The notes: generated by a model not told the origin, from the letters alone. A stretch of DNA of 64,000 nucleotides from Caenorhabditis remanei (GCF_010183535.1 NC_071331.1:18848001-18912000), one strand, 5' to 3'; positions 9,475 to 20,984 are shown, counted from the first letter of the stretch. Made by a program: numbers and translations.

Positions 9475-12227
9475 CTTATGCCAACTGCTTCGCTATCTCC
9501 AATAAAATATCCTATCTGGATTATCTTGCTTCTTTCTATTCATTTGACGTCATTGCACTCACAGAAACCAAACTGAACGATACCTTTCCCGATGCTATTT
9601 TGTCCCTTGACAACATGTTCACCGTTTTCCGCAAAGATAGAACACGACATGGTGGTGGCGTGGCCCTACTTATATCAAAATCTGTGAGATGCTCTCTTAT
9701 TACTATTCCAGAAGCCTTAAGTGCTGTCGAAATTATCGCTGTGGATATATTTATCAATGGGAAGTCAACCCGTATTATATCATGTTATCACGCCAATCAT
9801 AGTTCTGATATCGGTCCAATCATTGAAGCGCTGGAGTTCTTATTGTTTACCCACAAACAGACTATTATTACTGGTGACTTTAATATGCCTCACATTGATT
9901 GGTCGAGTATGACGGCATCGGACAGTAAGTGTAATGAGTTTTTAAGCTTTGTACTTCGGAATGGATTATGTCAACACGTCCTCTCTCCCACACGCCTCAA
10001 TCCAGACCATATACTTGACTTATTGCTCACAAATACTCCGAGTGTACGTGAAGTGGTGGTAGGAGAATTATTCAGCGATCACAAGTTGATAAGAGCAACC
10101 CTGAATTTATCGCTAAAGAAACAACCCAATCATAAAACCTTGCTTAATTTCCGGAAAGCGGATTATGATAGTATCAACTTTGAACTGAGCAATATGAACT
10201 GGAACTCTATATTTCGGGAACTATCGGTCGAGGAGATGTACAGTCAATTACTGGAGGTCACCACTAACCTTGTCAATACTTATGTACCTACTGTCACCCG
10301 AAATGTCTTACTGAAGAAGTATCCTGCTGAAGTTAGACGGTTACAAAAGTTGAAGCTATATATATGGAGGAATGAGGGTAACACTGAACGTTACAAGGCC
10401 ATTAGTGCGTTATTGAAAAAATCCCTCACTGATTATGATACATCGGAACTCGAGAAAAAGCTTACTACTGGTTCATCTAAAACCTTCTTCAGATTTATGA
10501 AAGACCACATGAAACCGTTTCATGAGGTCGGTATCATCAAGAACAATGGCGAAATTATCTGTGATGACATAACCAAAGCGGAGCTGTTTGCTGACAGGTT
10601 TTCGGAAGTGTTTACGCATGATGATGGCAATGTTCCATTCTTCAAACCAAGGTCCAACTCTATTATCGATGGCTACGAATTCGAACCGTATATAGTGGAA
10701 GCCGTGTTGGCAAAGCTCAAGCCCAGACATAATCGAACTCCGGACCAGATTCCTGCTATATTTCTGAAGAGAGTTGCCACTGCCATCGCGTTCCCACTCA
10801 CTCTAATTTACAACAAATCACTGTCAACTGGCAACATACCTCATATCTGGAAAAAAGCCATTGTTGTACCGTTGCACAAAAAAGGTCTTAGATCAGACTG
10901 TAACAACTACAGGCCAATTGCACTTACGTCCAGTGTCTGCAAAACTATGGAAACCATTCTGAGAAGAGTTTTGGTCCAACACCTGAATGTCAACGGCCTA
11001 TTGAATGGGAGTCAATACGGTTTTCGCGCTTACCGTAGTTGCGAATCTCAACTTATTCATTATCAAGGCTCTCTATTACAAGATCTGGAAAGGCACAAAG
11101 CCAACTTTGCCATCTATATAGACTTCAGTAAAGCCTTTGACAAAGTACCGCACAACAAATTGTTGACCAAACTCGAAGGATATGGTGTTCAAGGAAACCT
11201 TCTTCGTTGGTTATCTACGTTTCTGACTAATCGTATTCAGGTAATTTCTCTAAATGGAATTTACTCAAAACCTATGGATGTTATTAGTGGAGTGCCACAA
11301 GGCTCTGTCCTTGGTCCTCTTCTCTTCCTCCTATACATCAACGATATTAGTGACAACGTGGAATCCAATATATTAATGTTTGCGGATGATTTAAAACTAT
11401 TCTCTCCTCATGCCAATCTATTGCAAAATGATTTAGCTACTATATCCGATTGGTGCTCCCAGTGGCAAATGACAGTCGCACCAAACAAATGTGAAGTTAT
11501 TGCGTTCAGACTCTCGACACGCAACCTCAAAAGCAAAACTTCCCCGGATTTCCATATCTCAGGTTTGAAACTCCCTTTTGTCAGGCATATTCGAGATTTA
11601 GGAATATTCTTTTCGGACGACCTGTCATTTACACATCATGTCAATATTATTTTAAGGAGATCTCAATTCAGAGTGAATATGCTTTTCAATATTCTCAAGA
11701 ATTCGACTATGGAAGTGTTTATTAGATGTTATATTATATATATTCGACCTATCTTGGAGTATGGATGTACCATTTTCTCGCCCTATCTCAAACTTCACAT
11801 TCGGAAGATTGAATCTATTCAGAAGTCATTTGTTCATCGAATTTTCAAAAAGTTTGGAATAGAATATACATCCTATTTCAACGCTCTGGATATATGTGGA
11901 CTGGACTCTCTGGAGCTCAGAAGATTAGTTTTCGATTTGGTATTCATATATAAATCAATTATCAGCAGAGAGATCTATTGTGCAAATGCCTTATTTACAT
12001 TTATTCCATCTGTTAAATCTCTAAGAAGACACCCATTTTATTTGCGTTGTAATATCAAAAATAGTAACAAATCCAGCTCCCAGTTCTTGACCAACCGTAC
12101 TTTAAACTGTTGGAACTCTCTACCCGTTTCTTCTTTCCCGGTTAAATCCTCCTCCCGTTCGTTTAAAACTAACTTGAAACATGTTGATTTGTCTAAGTAT
12201 CTAACTCTTTCTCCCCTCAACTATTAA
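9429..12227 (+). CDS. LINE ORF2: endonuclease and reverse transcriptase
   Basis: From the first in-frame ATG (9429) the ORF is 932 aa; the frame is open further upstream, to 9327 or beyond. The N-terminal third is an APE-type endonuclease with a start like LAYANCFAISNKI, then LTETKLN, GDFNMPHIDW, LDLLLT and SDHKLI. The middle is a reverse transcriptase with VPLHKKG, NYRPIALTS, GFRAYRSCESQL, YIDFSKAFDKVPH, GVPQGSVLGPLLF and the catalytic FADDLKLF. A long C-terminal extension with many aromatic and basic residues follows. The protein nicks genomic DNA and copies the element RNA into the site. No stop or frameshift interrupts the ORF. Motif spacing suits the CR1/jockey group; RTE is less likely. 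Confidence 0.93.
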   Translation: MGLGNQRAKGKPCSLAYANCFAISNKISYLDYLASFYSFDVIALTETKLNDTFPDAILSLDNMFTVFRKDRTRHGGGVALLISKSVRCSLITIPEALSAVEIIAVDIFINGKSTRIISCYHANHSSDIGPIIEALEFLLFTHKQTIITGDFNMPHIDWSSMTASDSKCNEFLSFVLRNGLCQHVLSPTRLNPDHILDLLLTNTPSVREVVVGELFSDHKLIRATLNLSLKKQPNHKTLLNFRKADYDSINFELSNMNWNSIFRELSVEEMYSQLLEVTTNLVNTYVPTVTRNVLLKKYPAEVRRLQKLKLYIWRNEGNTERYKAISALLKKSLTDYDTSELEKKLTTGSSKTFFRFMKDHMKPFHEVGIIKNNGEIICDDITKAELFADRFSEVFTHDDGNVPFFKPRSNSIIDGYEFEPYIVEAVLAKLKPRHNRTPDQIPAIFLKRVATAIAFPLTLIYNKSLSTGNIPHIWKKAIVVPLHKKGLRSDCNNYRPIALTSSVCKTMETILRRVLVQHLNVNGLLNGSQYGFRAYRSCESQLIHYQGSLLQDLERHKANFAIYIDFSKAFDKVPHNKLLTKLEGYGVQGNLLRWLSTFLTNRIQVISLNGIYSKPMDVISGVPQGSVLGPLLFLLYINDISDNVESNILMFADDLKLFSPHANLLQNDLATISDWCSQWQMTVAPNKCEVIAFRLSTRNLKSKTSPDFHISGLKLPFVRHIRDLGIFFSDDLSFTHHVNIILRRSQFRVNMLFNILKNSTMEVFIRCYIIYIRPILEYGCTIFSPYLKLHIRKIESIQKSFVHRIFKKFGIEYTSYFNALDICGLDSLELRRLVFDLVFIYKSIISREIYCANALFTFIPSVKSLRRHPFYLRCNIKNSNKSSSQFLTNRTLNCWNSLPVSSFPVKSSSRSFKTNLKHVDLSKYLTLSPLNY

Positions 12228-12470
12228 TGTTTCTACTTGTCTCCCCCCTCCCTCTCTTGTTTTTGGCCTATTCACGAGGTAGCAAAAAAAAGGCAAAACT
12301 ATTTTTCTCTTTTTTACTACTTCCAAAGGGAAAAATAGTTTTTTACCACCTAATTTTGCGTCCTCCAGAATCGGCCCATCAAATATTTATTTATCTTTTT
12401 GAATCCACTTCGGTTGTATCAGTGGCTCCTTGCCCTTCATATCGAATTAAAATAAATAAAATAAAAAAAA

Positions 12471-12500
12471 GAAACTTTGATGTATTAAGATCAAAGTTTC
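12471..12500 (+). other. 3'-terminal stem-loop of the LINE
   Basis: GAAACTTTGAT pairs with ATCAAAGTTTC around a short loop, directly after the A-rich tail. Its last two bases overlap the start of the right target-site duplication (12499-12511). CR1-group LINEs are known to use 3' UTR hairpins for reverse transcriptase recognition, so this may be the element's own priming signal. Confidence 0.55.
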
Positions 12501-12511
12501 TTTTTCGAAAA

Positions 12512-13990
12512 TTTTATACTTATTTTGAAACTGTGGTAATTTTTTGGAGGTTACAGTAACTGATAGTGAGCACAACGATAATAAAACGAAATAATTATTC
12601 TGAAACAATAATGATTTATGCTCACTTCTTAATAAACATTTTGAGTGTCAATATTGTAATCTACAACTTGTGAAACACGAAAAATTGTGAGTTCTGAAAG
12701 AAACTTTTTTATGGTTTCAGATTATTTTTTAAACAAGTGTTAGGAAAATGTCACTAGTGCGGAAAAAACTCGGCAATTTGAACAGGAAGTTGTTTTGAAA
12801 CAGTGAACAATTTCGAATTTGTGAGTTTTCTTACTACATGTGCTGTTTAAATTTCTCAAAACTCGAATTGAACATTTAAGGAGACAGATATTTGTTTCAG
12901 GTGAAGGGTGATATCAGAGATCGAAAATTACTTTCATTACACAATCATACACATTTTATTGTGGTTTTTTTCCAACCGTACAATTGCTTTTGACTAAACA
13001 GATGTTATATTGAAATGTTACTGAAACAGGAGAAAAATAAATTCAAATAATGAGATTTTTTACTGTGTCAGTGAGTTGATATAAGTATTGAGAAATTGAT
13101 TAAAACAATGATCTCATGGATATATTAACTTAAAATCAGAATTTTTTCGAAATAAAAGCTATGATGTAGAATGACAAACATGTAACATTATTATTTATTC
13201 AAAATGAAAATTTTCTGAAACAGTGGATTTTCGAATATTTTCAGTTACTAGAGTTTCGTTTTCGAGATTCATATTAAACAATTTTGAGTGTCACTTTTGT
13301 AATCTACAACTTGTGAAACACGAAAAAATTGTGAGTTCAGATTTTCAGGAAAATTAATTGATTTACTGTTTCAGATTGTCTTTTTTCAATAAATGTTAGG
13401 AAAATCTAACTAGTAAAGTATCTGTTTCAGTTTTTGAAGAAAAAATTAAATCAAACAATTTTTTTGTAGGAAATTTACTGTTTGTGACATCATGTGACAT
13501 GGCTCGGCGATTTGAACAGAAAATTGTTTTGAAACAGTGAGAAATTTGTGAGCTTTCTTACTACATGTGTTATTTAAATTTCTCCAAAATGGAATTGAAT
13601 TGACTATTTGATAAGACAGATATTGGTTTCTGATGAGGGATGATTACAGAGATCGAAAGTTACTTTTATTACGCGATTATTCACATTTTATTGTGGTTTT
13701 TTCCAACGTTTAATTGCTTTTGACTAAACAGATATTATGTTGAAATGTTACTGAAACAGGAGAAAAATGAATTCAAATGATGAGATTTCTTACTGTTTCA
13801 GTGAGTTGATATAAGTATTGAGAAATTGATTAAAAGAATGACCTCATGGAAATTTTAACTTGAAATCAGAATTTTTTGTAGCAAAAGTCATGATGTAGAA
13901 CGATGAACATGTTACATTATTATTTATTCAAAATATAAATTTTCTGAAACAGTGGATTTTCGAATATTTTCAGATGCTAGAGTTTCAATT
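12512..13990. repeat. CDC50 upstream region, tandem copies B and C
   Basis: Two further copies (about 12545-13230 and 13240-13990) of the segment upstream of the CDC50-family gene. They share AATCTACAACTTGTGAAACACG, TTAGGAAAATCTAAC-type blocks, CTTTCTTACTACATGTG and GTGAGTTGATATAAGTATTG. No exon 1 copy is seen. They may be duplicated regulatory sequence or simply a decayed tandem repeat. Confidence 0.75.
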
Positions 13991-16019
13991 TTGAGATTGA
14001 TATTTTTAGTTTAAATCTTTTTAAACGCAAGAAGTGAGAACTGGTAGGCACATTGACTTTTAAATTTTTTTGAAACTGTAGTAATTTGATTGAAAAGTTT
14101 GACTAAGTATAGAAAAATGTATAGAAAGTAATCAAATTCTCATAAAATTCAATCGAAACAGTAAATATTTTTCATGAAAATACAGCAAAAACCTAGAAAA
14201 ATAGAAAAAAACCTTCTCAAGTAACCGAAATTCAACAAAATCGAAAAAGAAAATCGAGTTCTTCCCCCATACAACCGAAAAGTAAATACTCTAAAAGCGA
14301 GGGAGTATTCAAATAGAAGAGACGGAGAGACAAAAAAGAAAAGATGGTAAAAATAAAACAAGTGTGCCAAACTGTGTGTGCAAATAATGTAAATGTAGTC
14401 TGTGACTTTGGAATTGATTAGGAAGGAAACGGGTGAACGGAACACATATTTGAAATAAAAATAAAGAAGAAAATAACGAAAATAGTGACCGGAAAACGAG
14501 GGGAAAGAAGTGATGTTTGTTCAGTTGATGAGTCAGTGATATTGAATGATAATGGTTGTGTTATTAGTCATGATAACAACATTCGAGGGAAATATTGAAA
14601 GAACTTACTGATTTAAACGTGAATATCTTAGAGACCGGTGAATTTTACTGTTTCAAAATTAATTGATCTACCGAAATGTTATCACTTATCACTATCAACT
14701 GTGAACAAAATTTTAATAATTATATTTTTCGAATCTAATGAAGTTTCCAGTCACCTTTTTTCCGGCAGTAACATAGATTAACTCATTTAGAGAAGGGCGT
14801 CAGGAAGGGTGGAAGGTGGAAGGTGGAAAGCGGAAAGAAAAAAAGCCTCACATTGCTGTAAAAATTCCATAAAAATGATTATATTTTTATTAAATTTCGT
14901 TTTTTTGGGAAAAAAACTTATAGCTTTAAAACCTTTAAAAATCAGTAGGTTTGAGTATCCGAACAAACTTTTAAAGCTGATATCGTCTAGGCGAAAGGCA
15001 GAAAAATCTTGAAATGGCGGATGGCAGAAAACGGAATTCAACCCTGGTTCGACGGTTCACAAAGTACTGAATCCAAAAATCAAAATTTACTGTTTCACTG
15101 AAAAACTGAAGCAAATGCGTTTTTATTGAAGCTAATGCGTTACCTTCAAAGTTATTGCTTTTAAACATTTTTCTGAAACAGTAGACACTTTTCAAATGCC
15201 TACTGTTTCAGGAAAGCCATTAAAATGTTAGAAATTTGTTGGATTACTATTTCTTTTGAGATGCTCACATTGGGAGAAATCATTCGAAATGTATCACTAA
15301 CTGGAAGAAGCTAACTGTAAGAAGTAAGAAAATTTTTAAATAGTTTCGAAGAAGATTTCAAATAGTTTCGAAATAGAGATGACTCGAAACAGTGAAAAGA
15401 ATTCAAATGTAAAAATGCATCGGAACGAAAAAGTAACAGTTAAAGAAAGAGGAATTATTTTCAACACTTCTGAAACAGTAAATCATTTTGACTCTGGAAA
15501 ATATTCAGTCGTAGGAAAAGCCGACTTAATTGAAAAGTGTCTCATATACTTTCGGAGCCAATCGGGGTAAGACTGTTTATAAAAAAAGGCAGCTCACAGT
15601 TTGAGTTTCGAAGTAATTAGTTTCTGGTCTACGACTAGAACTTGCTGGTTGTGAATCCTTTCAAAATCGACGGTTCATAAAATACTGAATTCAAGAATCA
15701 AAACTTACTGTTTCACTGAAAAACTGAAGCTAATGAGTTTCTAACTGGTTACTGTTGCAATTGTGAAAACTAGGTGGCCTAATATATAATGAACTTCCAT
15801 GAACTTGTTAGATTTTTAAAATATTTAAAGCAGTAATGCTCTAGACTCAATAACCTTGAAGATAATTGTTTTGAACATTTCTTCTGAAACAGTCAATTTT
15901 CAAATGTCTACTGTTTCAGGAAAGTTTATAAATGTTAGAGAATTGTTGGATTACGATAACTTATTCTTAAAGAAAAAGTGACAGTAAAAAAAAGGGAATT
16001 ATTTTTAATACTGCTGAAA
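13991..16019. other. Intergenic with a local duplication
   Basis: No supported gene. A segment at about 15040-15240 (CGACGGTTCA, TTACTGTTTCACTGAAAAACTG, TACTGTTTCAGGAAAG) recurs at about 15660-15930 in the same order. ACTGTTTCA and TGAAACAGT motifs are frequent. Confidence 0.5.
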
Positions 16020-16434
16020 CGGCTCCGCGACAATTCGCAACTGCGACATTCCGCAACTGCGACATTTCGCAACTCACGTAGGTTTCGCAACTGCGACACT
16101 TCGCAACTGTTCATTTCGCAACCATAGAACTAGCAATAGTTTAACCTAGTTTTGTCTAAAAATGGGTCAGATAACTTTTTCTTCTATTTAATGTTTTCAA
16201 ATATGTTCCCAGACCCTTCGGTTTCAACATTCTCAACTGACCTAAAGATGCAAATGCGGTGTGGTTGCGAAACGCCGTGGTTGCGAAACGTCGTGGTTGC
16301 GAAATGTCGTAGTTGCGGAATGTCGCTGTTGCGAAATGGCTAGTTGCGAAATGTCGCAGTTGCGAAACGTACGTGAGTTGCGAAATGTTGCAGTTGTGGA
16401 ATGTCGCAGTTGCGAATTGTCGCGGAGCCGCTGA
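16020..16434. mobile_element. Foldback element with internal GCGACATTCCGCAACT-type repeats
   Basis: The left end GGCTCCGCGACAATTCGCAA is matched by the right end TTGCGAATTGTCGCGGAGCC. Each arm is made of near-tandem 15-20 bp units (GCGACATTTCGCAACT on the left, AGTTGCGAAATGTCGC on the right), around an AT-rich centre at about 16131-16260. There is no coding capacity. Confidence 0.88.
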
Positions 16435-16793
16435 AACAGTAATTTTTTTGCAATCATTAGTTTGGTATACGACTGAAACTCAATGGCTGCGCTTTGAAAC
16501 AGTAAGATTGCGTGAAATTTTTAGTCTATCAAATGCGCTCTACCGCTAATTTCTTTATATTTTTAGTTTTGTTCGGTGGAGCACATTTGCTTCATTGTTT
16601 TGAATTTAAAATTCTTGTCGAAAAAAAAACAAACAAAATTTTATTTTTCACGTGACACTCCGAAAAATTGTTTTTTCCAACGTCAAATATTCCACGAAGC
16701 GCCAGCTAATCCACCAAATCGATTATTTCCTCCTCTTCGCCTCTCTTCTTCGTTGCTTCCAAAAAACAAAAATCAAAAAAGAAGCAGTGAAGA

Positions 16794-19632
16794 ATGGAAG
16801 ACGAAGAAGACGACAAGCCAGATCGACAAGTTGAGAGTGTTCGATTGACAATTGGTGAGGATGTGGTGGATAAAGATGATAAGGAGAAGAAAAGAGTGTG
16901 GACAACTGGAAGAGTGCTGGGAAAAGGTGCATTCGGAACAGTTTATCATGTCATCGAGAAGACGACGAAGCAGGAAGCGGCTCTTAAGGTTAGTGTACAT
17001 GGGTGACGTACAGTACCGGTCAAAAGATTGAAAACTTTGTCCGTTTTCAGTGAAAAATGCCAACTTTGAGAGTGTGCCGTGGTGTAGATTTTTTATGGAT
17101 CAAACAGATCAAAAGTAGATCTTAATTTTTTTAGTTGACCACTTTTTTGTACGAGGGCTCCCTAGAGAGTTATGGCCATTTTAACACGACAGCTCAAAAA
17201 TCGCACTATTTTGCACTGAAATATGACGATTTGAAGGAGAAATTACTTGGTCGATTTGTAACTCTCCAGAGCGTGCACGTAAAAAAAGTTGTCAACTACA
17301 AGAATGGAGATCTATTCTCGGTCTGTTTGATCCCATAAAAAGTTAATTTGTGGGACAGTTAGTTTTACCATGACACACTGTCAAAGTTGATCATTTTCCA
17401 CTGAAAACGGCCAAAGTTTGCAACCTTTTGACCGGTACTGTAGATTCAGTTTCCATCTAAAATCAACAAATTTTAGATCGAGCGCATGACTGCCGGTGAC
17501 AATCTCCTGAAAATCGAGCGTGAAATCATGCAAGCGATGAAAGAAGAACCCACTGCGATCCATATCTTTGATGATGGCATCTACAACGACTACCGCTTCA
17601 TTGTGATGACTCTCTGTGGACCGGATCTACAGAAAATTGCTGAAATGGTAGGGTCTCCAATGCATGTTTCATAAAACTAAAAGTGAATTTTCAGATGAAC
17701 AACACATTCTCCCCGGAAACCATCATCCGCGTGAGCATTCGAACTCTGTTGGCAGTCAAGACATTCCATGAATACGAGTATGTCCATCGTGATTTGAAAC
17801 CATGCAACTTTGCTGTTGACTATGATCCAAACTCTCTTCACGTCTACATATTCGATTATGGAATGGCGAGAAGATATGCAAGAACTGACAAGAGTCGCTG
17901 GTATTTGAGACGTCCCAGAGATAATGTAGGTGGTTTGAAATTGAGTGTTTTAAGTAGATCAAATATTGATCTTCATTTTTGTAGTTGGAAGTTTTTTCAT
18001 TGGAGCAAACCCTGACTAGATACGCTCCCTGGAAGTTTGAAAGAAAAGAGGGAGAGACGCAGAGAAACGAGAACGTCTATGTGTCCGCGTCTCTCACATA
18101 AACTTCAACTGCAAATATCTCCTCGGTGTTTGCTCTGATCATAAAGTTGTCAACTACAAAAATTTAGAGCTTAAAATTTTGCACATTTTTGTAGTTGACA
18201 GCTTTTTGATTGGAAGAAACGTTGAGGAGATATAAACGGTTGAAGTTTCTCTGCGTCTCGATAGTTTTTCTTGTTTTCGAGATATAAGTCTCTCAACACT
18301 CATATCTCAAAAACTTCAGAAGCTAGAAAAAAGTTGTCAACTACAAAAATGAAGATCTAGTTTTGATCTACAAAATGCATACATAAAATTTCAGGTTCAA
18401 TTCCGTGGCACTGCTCGTTACTGTTCTGTGAACATGCACAAACGAAAGGAGTTGGGTCGTGTCGACGACGTCTGGTCGTGGTTCTTCATGATGATGGAAA
18501 TGCATAAGCAGCTCCCTTGGAATGATGTCCAAAATCAGGATAAGATTGAAGCGATCAAGGAATTCCAGCTTCCCGAGTATATCTCCAAGGATCCGTGAGT
18601 TAACACGACGTCACTGGTCTCAACTTCTCAACTCTTTGTCTTCAGATTCTACAGCTCATTCAAGCCGATTCTTGATATTCTCAACGGAGCTGGGTACTCT
18701 GATCGACCGGATTACACTAAAATCTTTGAGATTCTTCTTGCGAAACTCGAAGAGATTGGTGGAAAGCTGTCGGGCCCAATGGAATATGATGCGGCTCGGA
18801 TCAATGCGATGGAGCCGAAACCTGGAGAGAGTGGTGAATGAAACTTTGAGAATCTGTCCTCTAGTCAGGAAGAATTCGGTTGTTTTGAATTAACATGTCC
18901 TAGATAGATCTGATGTAGATCTATCATTTTGTAATTGCTAACCTTTTATAGCTCATCAAGTTTTTGAGATACACGTGTTTTAAAATTGGTCACTTGTTGG
19001 TTAGAAGGACTGGTATCCCATTTTTAAATGCTCATATCTCAAACGTCGGATGAATATCAAAAGGTTATCATTCTCAAAAATGGAGATTTAGATTTGATCT
19101 ATCTGAAAAACGTTAACTTGACAAAATTTATTGGTTCCTAACTCTGTGACAACTTATTGAAAGTAGCCCAGGAAATACAAAAACGTACTATTTTCAGTTA
19201 GACAACAAGTTGAGTCGGTGAGAATGGATGAGCCAACAACGAAGGTATAGTGACTCCAAGTTTTAAATCCACTGAATAAGTTTTCATTTCAGCAGTACTT
19301 GACGGATGCATTCAACAAAGTGGTGATTCCCGGTGGCAGTCAATATGTCATCCCCGAATGGGTCGATTTTTTCGGAAACTTGAATCCAAAAAAGCCGGAA
19401 AAGGAAAAGACGGAAGAACATAAGAAGCGTATTCCAGTGAGTTTTGAATTTTCAATAATAGGTTTTCCAACCAAAAAATTTTTAGAAGTCCCCGCAGTCT
19501 CGCACGAAAACTAAGAAGACCGCCGCCACCGGAAAAGCGAATCTTCCAACTTCTTCAGTTGAGAAAAAGGATGTGACCCAGGGGACCGTCCCAAGAAAGG
19601 ACAAGAACAGTAAGCAGAAGCCGAAAAAGTAG
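16794..19632 (+). CDS. CK1/TTBK-like protein kinase, 440 aa
   Basis: Eight exons, 16794-16988, 17477-17647, 17695-17925, 18395-18594, 18646-18833, 19198-19244, 19293-19436 and 19486-19632, join in frame. The kinase domain has a glycine loop (GKGAFGTVYHV, residues 43-53), the ATP lysine at the end of exon 1 (EAALK, Lys65), hinge VMTLCGPDL, catalytic loop HRDLKPCNF, DYG in place of DFG (FDYGMARRY) and the CK1-group activation segment FRGTARYCSVNMHKRKELG followed by DDVWSWFFMMMEM. The C-terminal tail is Lys-rich with runs such as KKPEKEK and KQKPKK. It should phosphorylate Ser/Thr in the cytoplasm or nucleus. Caenorhabditis has a large expansion of such kinases, many sperm-enriched. All catalytic residues seem intact. 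AATAAA at 19662-19667 is a likely polyadenylation signal. Confidence 0.93.
17011..17440. mobile_element. Palindromic MITE family 2, copy 1 (in kinase intron 1)
   Basis: A 430-bp element with termini CAGTACCGGTCAAAAG and CTTTTGACCGGTACTG. TA lies on both sides (17009-17010 and 17441-17442). The arms continue with CCGTTTTCAGT and ACTGAAAACGG and with AACTTTGAGAGTGTGCC-type sequence. The CAGT-starting ends resemble Tc1-group termini. Confidence 0.87.
17953..18371. repeat. Inverted repeat in kinase intron 3
   Basis: The left arm has GTAGATCAAATATTGATCTTC and ATTTTTGTAGTTGG. The right arm has CAACTACAAAAATGAAGATC and TTTTGATCTAC. Inner blocks (GTCTCTC, AACTTCAAC) also pair. It fills most of the intron 17926-18394 and looks like a foldback MITE. 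Confidence 0.65.
18905..19112. repeat. Inverted repeat in kinase intron 5
   Basis: AGATCTGATGTAGATCTATC at the left faces ATTTAGATTTGATCTATCT at the right, with AACCTTTTA and AAAAGGTTA inside. It is a small foldback element within intron 18834-19197. Confidence 0.5.
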
Positions 19633-19699
19633 AGATTCACTTCTACTCGTTTATTATTTTCAATAAAGATTTGTTTCAGAACTCGCTGTTTTTTACTTT

Positions 19700-20038
19700 A
19701 ACTTTTGATAGACAAGTTGTAGAAAATCGTATTCAACTGTAACAACAAAAAGCTAGAAAATTTTAAAGTTTTAAATCTAAATTAAAAATTTTATCCGTTT
19801 TTAATAAATTTGTCATTTTCTTGATTGAAGTCTATGAGATTGGACTTCGAATAGAAAAATCTCGTCCAGTTTTACGAGAGCCAACTGTTCGAGTCAATAT
19901 GTCGGGTTAATTCGTTTCGATTGATGGATTGATGACAGGAGATAAGCACAACGTGTTTATGTTTCCACAGAAAAAAGAGAATTTCAAAGATCATAAAGAC
20001 ATCGTATTGGACTGACTTTAATGAAAATGTTCATAATA
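19700..20038. other. Intergenic, 3' flank of the kinase gene
   Basis: I see no gene or clear repeat in this AT-rich stretch between the kinase polyadenylation site and the next MITE. Confidence 0.4.
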
Positions 20039-20505
20039 CAGTACCGGTCAAAAGGCTGTAAACTTCAGCCGTTTTCAGTTTAAATTGTCTAACTTTGAGA
20101 GTGTGCCATGCTAATTCTGATTGTCACACCCAGTAGGTTTTTAATGAATCCTACAGATCAAAAGTAGAGCTTTATTTTTGTAGTTGACAACTTTTTTGTA
20201 CGGACACTCCCTAACAAGTTACATATCGACAAAATAATTGTCTCCCTCAAATCGTCTCATTTCAGTGCAAAATAGTGCGATTTTGGAGCTGTCGTCTTAA
20301 AATGACCATAACTCTCTAGGGAGTGTATGTACAGAAAAGATGTTAACTACCAAAATGAAGTTCTACTCTTAGTCTGTTTGATCACATAAAAATGTATTAT
20401 GTGGGACAGTTAGCTTTACTATGACACACTCTCAAAGTTAGGCATTTTCAACTGAAAAAGACAAAATAATATTTTCATATTATGATATATTTTTGGCCGG
20501 TACTG
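20039..20505. mobile_element. Palindromic MITE family 2, copy 2
   Basis: A 467-bp element with CAGTACCGGTCAAAAG at the left and GGCCGGTACTG at the right, flanked by TA (20037-20038 and 20506-20507). It shares AACTTTGAGAGTGTGCCATG and ATGACACACTCTCAAAGTTA arms with the copy in kinase intron 1. Confidence 0.85.
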
Positions 20506-20984
20506 TATATAGAAGTTTGAAGACAACAGTTATATTAATTAATCTCCGGTCAATATTGTAGTGGTTTTCGGGATCTTATTTCGCAGAACGAATAGCAGGG
20601 GAGACTTAACAGGTTAAAAACGTAGTTTAGATTAGATTTACAAATGGCGGCTCGTCGTTTTTGCACAGATATCCACGAATGATCAGTTCCCTCATTTGAT
20701 GCGTTACTGATTAATTTTGACTTCACTTGCCGAAAGAATTTCAAAAAGGTTTATAGGATTCAAGTTGGTTTCATTGTTGTTATTGAACAGTTTCTGATGA
20801 TTTCAGAGAGCGAAAGAATTTGGAGAGAGAGTTTACGGGTGCAATTTGAGAAGTGTTTTAGCTTTTCCAATCCGGTCTAATCATTGGCAATTGACGAAAA
20901 AAAATATTTATTTTATTTGTAAAAATTTTGCTGTTTTAATAAATGTTTTATGATAACTGCAATGGTTTCTGATCATGATCATCT

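Larger units (their letters stand above)
9240..12498 (+). mobile_element. CR1-like non-LTR retrotransposon, 5'-truncated
   Basis: A 3.26-kb LINE bounded by a 13-bp target-site duplication. It begins inside ORF1, has an intact endonuclease-reverse transcriptase ORF, an A-rich tail (AATAAATAAAATAAAAAAAA) and ends in a stem-loop. The truncated 5' end and variable-length duplication fit target-primed reverse transcription. The open ORF2 and perfect duplications suggest a recent insertion. Clade assignment rests on motif style only. Confidence 0.9.
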
